Below are positions 1 to 8,575 of a DNA stretch of 64,000 bases, piece by piece; position 1 is the first letter of the stretch; each line of letters begins with the position of its first letter. The DNA is from Prauserella marina. Lineage in GTDB: Bacteria > Actinomycetota > Actinomycetes > Mycobacteriales > Pseudonocardiaceae. Made by a program: the position numbers and the translations under genes. The stretch covers positions 186,001-250,000 of the forward strand of contig NZ_CP016353.1 in the NCBI RefSeq assembly GCF_002240355.1, given 5' to 3'. The notes beneath the pieces were generated by a model. It made no database searches. It was not told the origin of the DNA and saw nothing but the letters and a program-made list of their open reading frames with translations.

Positions 1-308
1 TCGAGGCTCACTCCCGCGTCGACCACGACCTGACCGCTGTCAGGATCGATCGAGTGAATGCGATCGAGCGCGGTCATGTCGATCACGACGCCGCCCGCGT
101 TCTGTGCGGGGTCGCCGTAGGAGCGGCCGAGGCCGCGGGCGATCACTCCGCGTTCGCCCGCCTCTGTGACCGCGCGGGCGATCACCTCGACGTCGGAGGT
201 GCTCAGAACATTCGCAATTGTCGGGGCCGTGCGGCCCCAGCCGGAGAGTGTCCGGCGTTGCAGGTCTGGTTCCGGAGTCGCAGCGCTCACCCGAACCAGG
301 GTAACCAT
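1..308 (-). CDS. dprE1: Decaprenylphosphoryl-beta-D-ribose oxidase DprE1, N-terminal part
   Basis: Only the first 102 codons lie in the window; the gene continues past the left edge. The start is the ATG complementary to 306-308. The protein shows the FAD-binding signature [16 protein letters not shown] followed by [11 protein letters not shown], which is the p-cresol-methylhydroxylase-type FAD domain of DprE1. DprE1 oxidises decaprenylphosphoryl ribose in the formation of decaprenylphosphoryl arabinose, the arabinan donor. It is divergent from a GtrA gene, as its mycobacterial relative Rv3790 neighbours Rv3789. The substrate-binding domain cannot be seen, so another FAD-linked sugar oxidase is possible but less likely. 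Confidence 0.85.
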   Translation of the reverse strand, partial: MVTLVRVSAATPEPDLQRRTLSGWGRTAPTIANVLSTSDVEVIARAVTEAGERGVIARGLGRSYGDPAQNAGGVVIDMTALDRIHSIDPDSGQVVVDAGVSL

Positions 309-397
309 GTCGAATTATGGCCCGACGGTGACCGGCCGCTCACATTTCCTACACTCGGAACCTGTCAACGAAAATTCCCGGCCGACGAGGTAGTGAC

Positions 398-856
398 GTG
401 GTGGCGACGAACTCGCAGGCAAGCGAGGCGGCACAACCTGCCTCACCCGGTCTGAAGGCACAACTTGTTCGGTTCGTCCTGATCGGCGGATTTTGCGCGC
501 TCATCGACTTCGGCATTTACAGCCTGTTGCTCACCGTGGGGCTTGGCGAAGGCGCGTGGGTGCACGTCGCGAAAGCGATCAGTTTCATCGCTGGCACGAC
601 GACCGCGTATTTCCTTAACCGGCGTTTTACGTTCAAGGCGGCCCAATCGGGCGGCGCGGCGCAGCTGGGCGGATTCGTCCTGCTCTACACGGTGACGTTT
701 TTCGTCAATGTGGGTACCAATGCGCTGGTACTGCATCTCATGGACGACGACACGCGGTTGACCAAGGGCATCGCGTGGGTGATCGCGCAGGGGATGGCCA
801 CCACGATCAATTTCGTCATGCTGAAGTGGGTCGTGTTTCGCGAACCACGCGGTTGA
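398..856 (+). CDS. GtrA-family membrane protein (Rv3789-like)
   Basis: This 152-residue protein has four hydrophobic segments, near residues 22-44, 56-75, 90-112 and 124-143, the length and topology of the GtrA family. The loop FLNRRFTF after the second segment is typical of the family. It starts with GTG at 398, with a second GTG at 401 also usable; GACGAGG lies just upstream. GtrA proteins are thought to move or organise polyprenyl-phosphate sugars. The mycobacterial relative next to dprE1 has been linked to arabinogalactan synthesis. The position divergent from dprE1 and upstream of glfT2 supports that role here. Confidence 0.85.
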   Translation: MVATNSQASEAAQPASPGLKAQLVRFVLIGGFCALIDFGIYSLLLTVGLGEGAWVHVAKAISFIAGTTTAYFLNRRFTFKAAQSGGAAQLGGFVLLYTVTFFVNVGTNALVLHLMDDDTRLTKGIAWVIAQGMATTINFVMLKWVVFREPRG

Positions 857-939
857 TGGCCGGTTCGAAGGCAGCGCCGGTGGCCTGTACCTTACGTGTG
901 CAGCCCCCGCGCGAATTTCCCTTGGAGGACTGAGGTCGC

Positions 940-2889
940 ATGCCTGGTAAAGCAGTTCCGGCCGCCGAGCGTCAGCCGGCTACGAACGGCAAGGCTCCGG
1001 CTACCACACCATCGAGTGAGGAGCGGGCACTGTTCACGGAGCACGCACCGCAGAGCGCGCTGCTCGCCCAGCGGGGCCTCTTCGCAGGTCCGTCCGACGT
1101 GGTGAGCAAGGACATGTACTCCGAGGTCGTCGAAGGAGTCGTCGCTCGCGACAGGGACGGCATCGCGCTCGAACCCTCGGCCAGGGTCTCCTGCAACACC
1201 TACTTCGGCCGGTTCCCAGCCAGCTACTGGCAGCGCTGGACCAAGGTCGGCAACGTCACCCTCCAGGCCGTCGTCACCGGTTCGGGACACCTCGCCGTGC
1301 GGGCGTCGGACGTCGAGGGCGACCCGAGGACCATCGCCGCAAGGACGGTCGACGGTGTCGACAAGGAGACTGTCCGGCTCGACGCGAAGCTCGACAAGTT
1401 CTTCGACGGCGGTGCGCTGTGGCTCGACCTGGAGACCGAGGCCGGCGAGCGGCTGACGGTCACCGACGTGCGCTGGACCGTCGAACCGCCTGAGCGGATC
1501 CGGCCAACCGCCGTGACCATCTGCACGATGAACCGCGCCGACGACTGCCTCGCCAACCTGAAGGCGCTCGCCGACTCGCTGCCCGCGCTCGAAACGCTCG
1601 ACGCCATCTACGTCGCCGACCAGGGCACCGACACCGTCGACTCGCGCGAGGGCTTCGCCGACGTCGCGAAGCGTCTCGGCGACAAGTTGCACTACATCAA
1701 GCAGCCCAACCTTGGTGGTGCGGGCGGCTTCACCCGTGGCCTCTACGAGGTCGCCGGGCACACCGAGACCGCGCACGCCAACGTGCTGTTCATGGACGAC
1801 GACGTGCTGCTCGAACCGGACCTGGTCATCCGGCTGACCGCGTTCTCCAACCGCGCGGCCAATCCGATGATCGTCGGTGGCCAGATGCTCAACCTGCTCC
1901 ACCCCAACCAGCTTCACGTCGGTGCGGAGTACGCAAGGCTGAACACCCTTGAGCCGGGGCAGCCCGTCGACCACAGCCTCGCCACCGCCGACCTGCTCGG
2001 CGTCGACAGTGACACCGGCAAGCCGAACCGCCAGGAGCGCAGGCTCGACGCCGGATACAACGGCTGGTGGTCCTGCCTCATCCCCTACGAGGTCGTCAAG
2101 GAGATCGGCTACCCCATGCCGTTCTTCTTCCAGTGGGACGACGCGGAGTACAGCTACCGGGCCCGCGCTCACGGGTTCCCCACGGTCACACTTCCCGGCG
2201 CCGGCGTGTGGCACGCCGACTTCCACTGGAAGGACTGGGACGAGTGGCACCGCTACTTCAACCTGCGTAACTCCATCATCACGGCCGCACTGCACAGCCC
2301 GTTCGACCTGAACCTGCTGTCGAGGGTGCTCATGGCCCAGCTCGTGCGCTACCTGCTCGGAATGCAGTACGGGCTTTCGGCGACGCTCATCAAGGCGGTC
2401 GAGGACTTCCTGGAGGGCCCCGAGGTCCTCAGGGACGGCGGTGTCGCCGCGATGAAGGAGATCAGGGAGATCAGGGCGCGGTACCCGGAGACGAAGCGTT
2501 ACCCCGCCACCGACGTTCCCGGCATCGCATCCAACGACATCGGGATCATCAACACCGCGCCGAGGCCGAGCATGCAGCGCGCCGTGCTGCTCAAGCGGGT
2601 GCTCAACCGGCTGCTCGGCAAGCACCGCTTCGCGCTGGGCGCCATCCCGAGCGACGAGGCGCACTGGTGGCACGTTTCGCTGTTCGAGACCGCCGTGGTC
2701 ACCGACGCTTCGCAGGAAGGCGTCCGGGTTCGCCGCTACGACCGCGACCGGATGTTCGAGCTCGCCAAGCACGGCGTCAAGGTGATCAACCGGCTGCGCA
2801 AGGAAGGCCGCGCGGTGCAGGCCCAGTACAAGCACGCGATGCCTGAGCTGACCAGCAGGGAGAACTGGACCCGGCTCTACGAGCTGTGA
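940..2889 (+). CDS. glfT2: Galactofuranosyltransferase GlfT2
   Basis: The 649-residue product matches the length and layout of mycobacterial GlfT2 (Rv3808c, 637 aa): an N-terminal beta-rich domain, a GT-A catalytic domain and a helical C-terminal part. The GT-A core begins with VTICTMNRADDC. The metal- and nucleotide-binding aspartates are D286-D288 in LFMDDDVLLEPD. The catalytic-base region reads FFQWDDAEYSYRARAHG and is followed by the conserved WHADFHWKDW. GlfT2 extends the galactan chain with alternating beta-1,5 and beta-1,6 galactofuranose at the inner membrane face, using UDP-Galf. GGAGG at 925-929 supports the ATG at 940. It converges with a small gene across a strong hairpin. Confidence 0.95.
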   Translation: MPGKAVPAAERQPATNGKAPATTPSSEERALFTEHAPQSALLAQRGLFAGPSDVVSKDMYSEVVEGVVARDRDGIALEPSARVSCNTYFGRFPASYWQRWTKVGNVTLQAVVTGSGHLAVRASDVEGDPRTIAARTVDGVDKETVRLDAKLDKFFDGGALWLDLETEAGERLTVTDVRWTVEPPERIRPTAVTICTMNRADDCLANLKALADSLPALETLDAIYVADQGTDTVDSREGFADVAKRLGDKLHYIKQPNLGGAGGFTRGLYEVAGHTETAHANVLFMDDDVLLEPDLVIRLTAFSNRAANPMIVGGQMLNLLHPNQLHVGAEYARLNTLEPGQPVDHSLATADLLGVDSDTGKPNRQERRLDAGYNGWWSCLIPYEVVKEIGYPMPFFFQWDDAEYSYRARAHGFPTVTLPGAGVWHADFHWKDWDEWHRYFNLRNSIITAALHSPFDLNLLSRVLMAQLVRYLLGMQYGLSATLIKAVEDFLEGPEVLRDGGVAAMKEIREIRARYPETKRYPATDVPGIASNDIGIINTAPRPSMQRAVLLKRVLNRLLGKHRFALGAIPSDEAHWWHVSLFETAVVTDASQEGVRVRRYDRDRMFELAKHGVKVINRLRKEGRAVQAQYKHAMPELTSRENWTRLYEL

Positions 2890-2905
2890 CGGAAGCCGTG
2901 TGACG

Positions 2906-2943
2906 ACACCGGGTGCGCCGCGCGAGGGCGGCGCACCCGGTGT
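2906..2943. terminator. Bidirectional terminator hairpin after glfT2
   Basis: A perfect 16-bp inverted repeat (2906-2921 against 2928-2943) with a 6-nt loop lies between glfT2 and the convergent small gene whose stop is at 2945. There is no long T run, so it is called from stem strength and convergent context. Confidence 0.75.
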
Positions 2944-2944
2944 G

Positions 2945-3187
2945 TCAGTGCAGGCCGAATACCTTGCCCTTGCGCTGTAGGTCGTCGATGTAGGCGACGG
3001 CCACATGCGCGAAGTTGACCAGAATCGTCGTGCCTTCCCTCGACGTCACCGGCTCCACCGAGCCGTGGTCGAGATGAAGGTGCAGTTGTTTTTCGAGTTC
3101 GGGCACGGTTTCGGGATCCAGTGCGAACAACAGTGGTTCCCCGCCGCTGATCAGATGTAGTACGAGTGCTGGTTTCTCATCGGCCAT
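2945..3187 (-). CDS. Small conserved-type protein of unknown function (80 aa)
   Basis: An 80-codon frame starts at the ATG complementary to 3185-3187 and stops next to the glfT2 terminator. The product is hydrophilic, begins MADEKPALVLHLISGGEP and ends with a beta-rich stretch containing ILVNFAHVAVAYIDD. I do not recognise a family. It lies alone between two galactan transferase genes and has a codon pattern like its neighbours, so it is probably a real small cytoplasmic protein. Confidence 0.6.
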   Translation of the reverse strand: MADEKPALVLHLISGGEPLLFALDPETVPELEKQLHLHLDHGSVEPVTSREGTTILVNFAHVAVAYIDDLQRKGKVFGLH

Positions 3188-3269
3188 ACGGTCAACAACA
3201 GCAGCAGGTGATCGCCGCGGCAACCCTGGTTCGCTCAGAGCAGACCTCAGTACCGTCATCGGCGAATAG

Positions 3270-3299
3270 CGAAGAGGCCCACGCGCGTGGGCCTCTTCG
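3270..3299 (-). terminator. Terminator hairpin downstream of glfT1
   Basis: The 30-nt segment is a perfect palindrome (CGAAGAGGCCCACGC and its complement) 12 bp beyond the glfT1 stop. It probably ends the glfT1-wzt-wzm transcript. Confidence 0.75.
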
Positions 3300-3311
3300 A
3301 CGATCTTGTGG

Positions 3312-4217
3312 TCACCGGTACCGGTAGAACTGTTCCTTCCGGCCCTGGCGAACCAGCCGCAACCACCGCAGGAACGCCTTCGGGTCGCGCTTGACGCCAA
3401 CGAAGTACAGGCCGAAGCGCAGTACCTCCAGCGCGCCGATCTTGCGCATACCCGGCTGGGAGAGCAGGAAACCGCGGTTGCGGTAGGTGTAGTACCGCTT
3501 GATGTCGTTCTCGGGGTCCTGCGCGTGGAACCGGCCGCCCAGCATCGGCTTGAACTCGTCGGAACCGTTGGGGTGCAGGTAAACCGTCTTCAGCGAGGTA
3601 CCGAAAGGAAGTCCCGACCTGACCAGCCTGCGGTGCAGTTCGACCTCGTCGCCCCGGAAGAACAGCCGTAGATCCGGAACGCCGGTGACCTCCAAAGTGG
3701 ACGCCCGGAACAGGGCGCCGTTCATGAGGGAGGCGATTCCGGGAAGGAAGTCCGTTCCGAGTTCGGCCGAGGAACGCTTCCACGTCAGGCCCCTGCGCAG
3801 CGGGAAGGCCAGCTTGTCCGGATCGTCGATGTTGGCGACGACGGGGGACACCTCGGCGAGCCCTCGTGCCCGCGCCTCTTCGAGAAGCACGGCGAGCACG
3901 TTCTCGTCGGCGGGCCGCCCGTCGTCGTCGGCGAGCCATATCCATTCGGCGCCCATGGCGAGCGCGTGCAGCATCCCGAGCGCGAACCCGCCCGCGCCAC
4001 CGAGGTTCCGGTGAGACGGAAGGTAGGTCGAGGCGAGCGGGTAGGCGTCGACGACGTCGCCCGCCGACTGATCGGGACCGTTGTCCACGACGATCAGGTG
4101 GTCCACCTGCCGGGTTTGCGCCGCGATGATCTTCAGCGAGTCGGCGAGCAGATCCCTGCGGTGCCTGGTGACGACGACCGCGACGACGGCGTCTTCCTTC
4201 AGCGGGTTGCCCTGCAT
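3312..4217 (-). CDS. glfT1: Galactofuranosyltransferase GlfT1
   Basis: A 301-residue GT2-family enzyme of the size of Rv3782. It has the opening VVAVVVTRHRRDLLADSL, the nucleotide-binding VVDNGPDQS, the NLGGAGGFALGM loop characteristic of bacterial Galf transferases, and the metal-binding WLADDDGRPADE. GlfT1 adds the first two galactofuranose residues to the decaprenyl-PP-GlcNAc-Rha acceptor before GlfT2 elongates. It starts one base after the wzt stop and so belongs to the wzm-wzt-glfT1 operon, the same set as Rv3783-Rv3781-Rv3782. Confidence 0.93.
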   Translation of the reverse strand: MQGNPLKEDAVVAVVVTRHRRDLLADSLKIIAAQTRQVDHLIVVDNGPDQSAGDVVDAYPLASTYLPSHRNLGGAGGFALGMLHALAMGAEWIWLADDDGRPADENVLAVLLEEARARGLAEVSPVVANIDDPDKLAFPLRRGLTWKRSSAELGTDFLPGIASLMNGALFRASTLEVTGVPDLRLFFRGDEVELHRRLVRSGLPFGTSLKTVYLHPNGSDEFKPMLGGRFHAQDPENDIKRYYTYRNRGFLLSQPGMRKIGALEVLRFGLYFVGVKRDPKAFLRWLRLVRQGRKEQFYRYR

Positions 4218-4218
4218 C

Positions 4219-5025
4219 TCAGTCGCCGCTCATGGCCGGTGCCTCGCCGAGGCGCTCCAGTGCCTCCTGGCTGAGGTTTTCGAACGGGTCCTTGCCCTTG
4301 TACGAGGTGAGCACTTCCCGCAGCGAGCCGTGCATCTTGACGTTGCCTTCGTCCATCCAGACCGCCGAGTCGCACAACTCGATCAGCAGCTCGTCGGAGT
4401 GGTTGGCGAACACGAGGAGGCCGGATCGCTTGACGAGGTCCTTGAGCCGGTCTCTGGCCTTGTTCAGGAACGCGGCGTCGACGGCTCCGATGCCCTCGTC
4501 GAGGATGAGGATTTCGGGGTCGATGGAGGTCACGATGCCCAGCGCGAGCCGTACCCGCATACCGGTCGAGTAGGTGCGCAGTGGCATCGCGAGGTAGTCG
4601 CCGAGTTCGGTGAACTCGGCGATGTCGTCGATGCGCTTCTCCATTTCCTTGCTGGTCATGCCGAGGAACAGGCCGCGGATGACGATGTTCTCGAAGCCGG
4701 AGATCTCGGGGTCCATTCCGACACCGAGGTCGAAAACGGGCGCGACCTTGCCGACGACCTTCGCCGAGCCTCTTGTCGGCTCGTAGATACCGGAGAGCAA
4801 CCGCAGCAACGTCGACTTGCCGGCGCCGTTGTGGCCGACGAGCGCGACCCGGTCGCCTTCCTTGAGGGAGAGCGTCACGTCGTGCAGTGCTTCGATGATC
4901 GGCACTTTGCTGTCGGTGCCGATCTTGCCGCCGACCTTGCCGAGAACCTTCTTCTTCAGCGAGCGGGTCTTGGCGTCGAAGATCGGGAAGTCGACGAAAG
5001 CGTTGCGGACCTCAATGCTGACCAT
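4219..5025 (-). CDS. wzt: Polysaccharide ABC exporter ATPase Wzt (RfbE-like, Rv3781-like)
   Basis: A 268-residue ABC ATPase with Walker A GHNGAGKSTLLRLL, Walker B EILILDEGIGAVDAAF and an H-loop histidine in VFANHSDELL. The ABC signature is the Wzt-type YSTGMRVRLALG rather than LSGGQ, which is typical of O-antigen and teichoic-acid exporters. Its partner is the permease encoded 4 bp upstream. With glfT1 immediately downstream, it most likely powers transport of the lipid-linked galactan across the membrane. It lacks the C-terminal carbohydrate-binding domain of some Wzt proteins. Confidence 0.92.
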   Translation of the reverse strand: MVSIEVRNAFVDFPIFDAKTRSLKKKVLGKVGGKIGTDSKVPIIEALHDVTLSLKEGDRVALVGHNGAGKSTLLRLLSGIYEPTRGSAKVVGKVAPVFDLGVGMDPEISGFENIVIRGLFLGMTSKEMEKRIDDIAEFTELGDYLAMPLRTYSTGMRVRLALGIVTSIDPEILILDEGIGAVDAAFLNKARDRLKDLVKRSGLLVFANHSDELLIELCDSAVWMDEGNVKMHGSLREVLTSYKGKDPFENLSQEALERLGEAPAMSGD

Positions 5026-5029
5026 TCAG

Positions 5030-5977
5030 TCACACCCAATACGAGACGCGAGCACGGTAGTTGCGCATTACGAGCAGTGCCAGCAGCCAGCCGACGATCG
5101 TGAAGCCGATGACGACGAACCAGCTGTTGATGCTCACCTGTTGTCCGATCAACGGCGCTCGAATTATCTGTATGAAGTGATAGAGCGGGTTGAACTGGAT
5201 GAAGGGCAATGCCCACGAAACGGCTTCCCTGCCACCACCTTGGTAGAGCTGGTCGACGGGCCACACGATGGGCGTCAAGTAGAAGAGCAGCTGGATCAGC
5301 GAGCTGATCACCTGCGGGATGTCGCGGTAGCGGGTCGAGATGACGCCGAGCATCAGGGTGACCCAGCCGGCGTTGATCGCGAGCAGCACGAAGGCGGGGA
5401 TCGCGGTCAGCGTGTACCAACCGAGGCCGGGGTGGCAGATACCGCCGGGTGTGCAGACCCCTTCTTGCAAGCCGTACTGATGGTTCAGGCTCGTGAAGAA
5501 GATCGACACGATGATCACGTAGACGATCAGGTTGTGCGCGAACATGAGCGTCTGCCGCCACACCGTGCGCAGGGCGTACACGCTCAGTGGCGCGGGCATC
5601 TGTTTGATGAGGCCCTCGTTGGAGATGAAGGTCTCCATGCCCTCCGAGAGGCAGCCGCTGATGAACGTCCAGACGATGAAACCCGTGCTGATGTAAGGCA
5701 GGAAGGTCTGGATGTGCAGGTTGAACAGCTGCGAGTACAGCAGGCCGAGGCCGAGTGCGATGACACCCTGGCTGATCGTGATCCAGAACGGTCCGATCAC
5801 CGACCTGCGGTAGCGCTGTTTGATGTCCTGCCAGCCGAGATGGCCCCAGAGCTCTCGATTCGACATACCGGTCTTGATGTCGTCGACGGCACGTTTCCAC
5901 GTGCGGCTATCGGATGCTGGTGGAGCCGTGTTCATGGCTGCTGTCTCTGGGGGTTCGACGGTGCTGGTGGCGTGCAC
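5030..5977 (-). CDS. wzm: Polysaccharide ABC exporter permease Wzm (RfbD-like, Rv3783-like)
   Basis: An ABC-2 type permease with six hydrophobic segments and the family's N-terminal amphipathic signature HLGWQDIKQRYRRSVIGPFW. It forms the transport pore for lipid-linked galactan together with the Wzt ATPase encoded next. The frame opens with GTG at 5977 (315 aa); an in-frame ATG at 5935 would give 301 aa, closer to the mycobacterial relative, and neither start has a clear ribosome site. A loop around residues 165-185 carries two cysteines (VCTPGGICHPG) that could form a disulfide outside the cell. Confidence 0.9.
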   Translation of the reverse strand: MHATSTVEPPETAAMNTAPPASDSRTWKRAVDDIKTGMSNRELWGHLGWQDIKQRYRRSVIGPFWITISQGVIALGLGLLYSQLFNLHIQTFLPYISTGFIVWTFISGCLSEGMETFISNEGLIKQMPAPLSVYALRTVWRQTLMFAHNLIVYVIIVSIFFTSLNHQYGLQEGVCTPGGICHPGLGWYTLTAIPAFVLLAINAGWVTLMLGVISTRYRDIPQVISSLIQLLFYLTPIVWPVDQLYQGGGREAVSWALPFIQFNPLYHFIQIIRAPLIGQQVSINSWFVVIGFTIVGWLLALLVMRNYRARVSYWV

Positions 5978-6026
5978 GAGATACGAGGGTACTGGCGAGG
6001 CGGATCGGCGGTCGCGCGTGTCCGCC

Positions 6027-6827
6027 TCAACCGGTGATTCGTACCGCGACCTGGCAATCCTCGTACGAGTAGGCCACGTAGGCGAATCGCACGCCAGTGT
6101 GGGTCAGGTACTCCTGCCATGCCCTGTGCTCGTGCTCGCGCCAGCCCGGGTAGTTGAAGTACTCGTCGAACACGATCACCGATCCCGGGCCGAGCCGGGG
6201 CCCGACGAGGTCGAGCACGGTTTTGGCCGAACTGTACAAATCGCTGTCGATGTGGACGAAATCGATCGGTTCCTGGTGCTCGGCGAGGAATCCGGGAAGC
6301 GTGTCGGCGAAAAGTCCGACGACCAGCTCGGCTCCGGGGACCTCCGGCAGGTCGGTTCTGGCGAAGGTTCCGGCAGGCATTCCGCTGAGCCATGCCTCGG
6401 GAAGTCCCTCGAACGAATCGAAACCGTACACGTGTCCTTCTTCGCGAATGGCGGTTATGCGGCGCAACGTGTTGCCAGACGCGACTCCGAATTCGAGAGC
6501 CATGCCACCTTTCGGGGCCAATGACACGGCGTAGTCGAGTGTTTCCCATGGGCGCCGGAAATGGCGGACACCGACGAGATGGACCGAGGCGAACCGGCAG
6601 CTTTCCGCCGCCGCTTCCTGATCACCGGCGTAGATGATGTCTCTTCTGCTGCGCACCTCGAATTCGATCAGCCGGTCCGACAGCCTGCCGAGGTCGGCGC
6701 GCAATTCGGACAGTTCGCGATCGAGTTGATCAAATCGGATGCGCTGCGCCCGGAAAAAAGGTGCTTGCGCGGTCTCGATCGCGCGAATGATTTTCGCTCG
6801 TAACGCGCTTCGTATTCGTCCGCGCAT
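6027..6827 (-). CDS. SAM-dependent methyltransferase (TylF/MycF-like, class I)
   Basis: A 266-residue protein. Residues 1-75 are a predicted helical, coiled-coil-like region; the rest is a Rossmann methyltransferase with the SAM-binding motif ALEFGVASGNTLRRI, the acidic GFDSFEGLPEAW and VHIDSDLYSS, and the metal-type motif VIVFDEYFNYPGW seen in sugar O-methyltransferases of the TylF/MycF type. It lies upstream of and codirectional with wzm-wzt-glfT1, so O-methylation of an envelope sugar is a reasonable guess. It shares a divergent promoter region with the GT29-like gene. The ATG at 6827 was chosen; upstream in-frame starts exist. Confidence 0.75.
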   Translation of the reverse strand: MRGRIRSALRAKIIRAIETAQAPFFRAQRIRFDQLDRELSELRADLGRLSDRLIEFEVRSRRDIIYAGDQEAAAESCRFASVHLVGVRHFRRPWETLDYAVSLAPKGGMALEFGVASGNTLRRITAIREEGHVYGFDSFEGLPEAWLSGMPAGTFARTDLPEVPGAELVVGLFADTLPGFLAEHQEPIDFVHIDSDLYSSAKTVLDLVGPRLGPGSVIVFDEYFNYPGWREHEHRAWQEYLTHTGVRFAYVAYSYEDCQVAVRITG

Positions 6828-6921
6828 CAACGGATGATAGGAGCCTCGCGGGGTGGTGTGCATCCGGTGGTGATACGTGCACTCTTCGCGCCCGGTTTGC
6901 GTAGTGATACCTTCCGACACC

Positions 6922-7581
6922 ATGGATTCTGGTGTCCTGGCGCCGAGTTGGCTGCGGAACCTGCTGGAGGCATACGCCGACCGGCCGGATCCACGTTCGG
7001 TCGCCGTCGTCGGCAACCAGCCGCTTCCCGCCGACGAGCAGCGCGCCAAAGCGATCGACAGCTGCGACATCGTCTTCCGGGTCAACGGTTTCGTCTGTGA
7101 CGAACCGGGGGGCCAGCCGGCCGTGGGCAGCCGCACCCACGTCGTCGTGTTCAACCGCGCACTGCGCGCGACGAAATGGGTTTTCCGCGACTATCGCTCG
7201 CGGCTGTACCTGCTTGTCGAGCCCGGCAGGCTGCACTGGGAACCGGACAACATCCCGCAATGGTGGCCGGAAGACCTCGGGTTCGTACCCGTCTCCAACA
7301 GGGACGTCACGCTCCCGCTCTCCGACGCTCTTGGGCTCGACAGCCGCACCGAGGAGCGCTGGGCCACGACGGGAACGATGGCGGCATGGATGGCGAGGAC
7401 GGCCTTCCCCGAGGCCGATCTTGTGCTCTCGGGGTTTTCTTTCGTCGACGACCCTCACCAGACATCGTGGCAGCACGCCGCGGGAGATTCGTGCATTGTG
7501 GGACCCGAGCATCAGATCATGGCCGAGGGCAGGCTGCTCGGTTCCTGGACGAAGACCGGCAGGACCAAGCTGCTTCGCTAG
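6922..7581 (+). CDS. GT29 (sialyltransferase)-like glycosyltransferase, candidate pseudaminyltransferase
   Basis: The 219-residue product carries the hallmarks of GT29 sialyltransferases. An L-motif-like stretch near residues 30-60 reads VAVVGNQPLP and then AIDSCDIVFRVNGF. An S-motif-like stretch reads TTGTMAAWMARTAF and then LVLSGFSFVDD. The terminal motif contains IVGPEHQIMAEG with the expected late histidine and glutamate. GT29 enzymes transfer nonulosonic acids from CMP donors. It heads an operon-like run with pseH and pseI, so the likely donor is CMP-pseudaminic acid. There is no signal peptide or membrane anchor, so it would act in the cytoplasm. The ATG at 6922 is chosen over an upstream in-frame ATG because the conserved region starts soon after it. 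Confidence 0.7.
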   Translation: MDSGVLAPSWLRNLLEAYADRPDPRSVAVVGNQPLPADEQRAKAIDSCDIVFRVNGFVCDEPGGQPAVGSRTHVVVFNRALRATKWVFRDYRSRLYLLVEPGRLHWEPDNIPQWWPEDLGFVPVSNRDVTLPLSDALGLDSRTEERWATTGTMAAWMARTAFPEADLVLSGFSFVDDPHQTSWQHAAGDSCIVGPEHQIMAEGRLLGSWTKTGRTKLLR

Positions 7582-7610
7582 TGCCGTTCACAAGTGAAGG
7601 AAACGTGTCA

Positions 7611-8078
7611 ATGGCCCCAGTCAATCCGTTGAAGCTGGTTCGCGAAGGGTTCGGCGACCGGCTTGCCCGGCTCGTGGACTTCCGGTTCGACCAGCGGATC
7701 CGTGACCACGCGGCGCGCGTTGCCGACCACGACGAGCGCATCACGGAACAGGAGCACTGCACGGTGGACCACCGGCGCAGGCTCGCCGCGCTGGAGAGCG
7801 GGCTCGACAAGGTGCGTGGTGACCTTCGCTGGACGGCGGGCGAGCTGGAGCGCTTGGTCCCGCACGTCGCCGCACAGGAAGCCCAGCTTGAGGATGTGCG
7901 CGCGAAGATCGCGGTGACGCCGTCCGCCGACAGTGGGCAGCTCGTCGAGGCGAGGGCGCTCATCGAGGAGGTGCAGCGGCAGCACGCGCAGATCAGGGTG
8001 CGGCTCACCGGCATCGCCAAGTACGAGGAGCGGCTGGCGAGGCTTGAGGAGCAGGCCAGCGTCAATGCCGGTGAGTAA
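7611..8078 (+). CDS. Coiled-coil protein of unknown function in the pseudaminic acid operon
   Basis: A 155-residue hydrophilic protein that is almost entirely heptad-rich helix (for example RLAALESGLDKVRGDL and EERLARLEEQ). AAGGAA at 7596-7602 fits the ATG at 7611. Its stop overlaps the start of the next gene as TAATG, so the two are translationally coupled. I see no catalytic motif. It may be a scaffold or chain-length or assembly partner for the glycosyltransferase encoded upstream, but that is a guess from position only. Confidence 0.7.
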   Translation: MAPVNPLKLVREGFGDRLARLVDFRFDQRIRDHAARVADHDERITEQEHCTVDHRRRLAALESGLDKVRGDLRWTAGELERLVPHVAAQEAQLEDVRAKIAVTPSADSGQLVEARALIEEVQRQHAQIRVRLTGIAKYEERLARLEEQASVNAGE

Positions 8079-8575
8079 TGCCGGAGGGTGAAGGCGGCAC
8101 CGCCGCGCTGACCGCGCGCTCCGCCACAGAGGCGGACGCGGAACTGCTGCTCGAATGGCGCAACGACCCCGTGACGCGGCAGTGGTCGCGAAACACCGAA
8201 CCCGTCGCGCCTGCCGACCACGAGGCGTGGCTGCGGCGCGTGCTCGGCTCGCCGGACAGGCTCCTTTTCGTCGTGGGCGCTCCCGAGGGAGACGTCGGCA
8301 CGGTGCGGTTCGACCGCACGGGGGAGAGCTCCCGGACGGCGTGGGAGGTCAGCATCACGCTCGCGCCCTCGTTCAGGGGACGGGGAATGGCGGCCGGTGT
8401 GCTCGCGGCGGGTGAGCGCGCGTTGCTCGCCGAGCACGACGCGACCGCTGTGCTAGCTACGGTGCACGAGGACAACGCGGCGTCGATGGCGCTGTTCGAG
8501 AGGGCCGGTTACCGGAAGCAGCAGTCGGTCGAAGGCCGGTTTCCGGTGCTGCGCAAGGAACTGGAGAATCGGTGA
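8078..8575 (+). CDS. pseH: GNAT N-acetyltransferase, PseH-like
   Basis: A 165-residue GNAT fold with the acetyl-CoA pyrophosphate-binding loop FRGRGMAAGVL and the late motif EDNAASMALFERAGY. The start VTARSATEADAELLLEWRNDP-like region (LLEWRNDP) is typical of sugar-amine acetyltransferases such as PseH. PseH acetylates the 4-amino group of UDP-4-amino-4,6-dideoxy-AltNAc, the product of PseC. It overlaps pseI by 4 bp (GTGA). Assignment as PseH rather than a generic GNAT rests on the neighbouring PseB, C, G, F and I genes. Confidence 0.75.
   Translation: MPEGEGGTAALTARSATEADAELLLEWRNDPVTRQWSRNTEPVAPADHEAWLRRVLGSPDRLLFVVGAPEGDVGTVRFDRTGESSRTAWEVSITLAPSFRGRGMAAGVLAAGERALLAEHDATAVLATVHEDNAASMALFERAGYRKQQSVEGRFPVLRKELENR

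Noticed and set aside
892-3006. Long minus-strand open frame opposite glfT2
   Set aside because: It is the antisense shadow of a clearly recognised gene, with Arg/Val/Glu-biased composition and no family features.
4081-5103. Plus-strand open frame opposite wzt
   Set aside because: Antisense frame over a highly conserved ABC ATPase; no recognisable motif.
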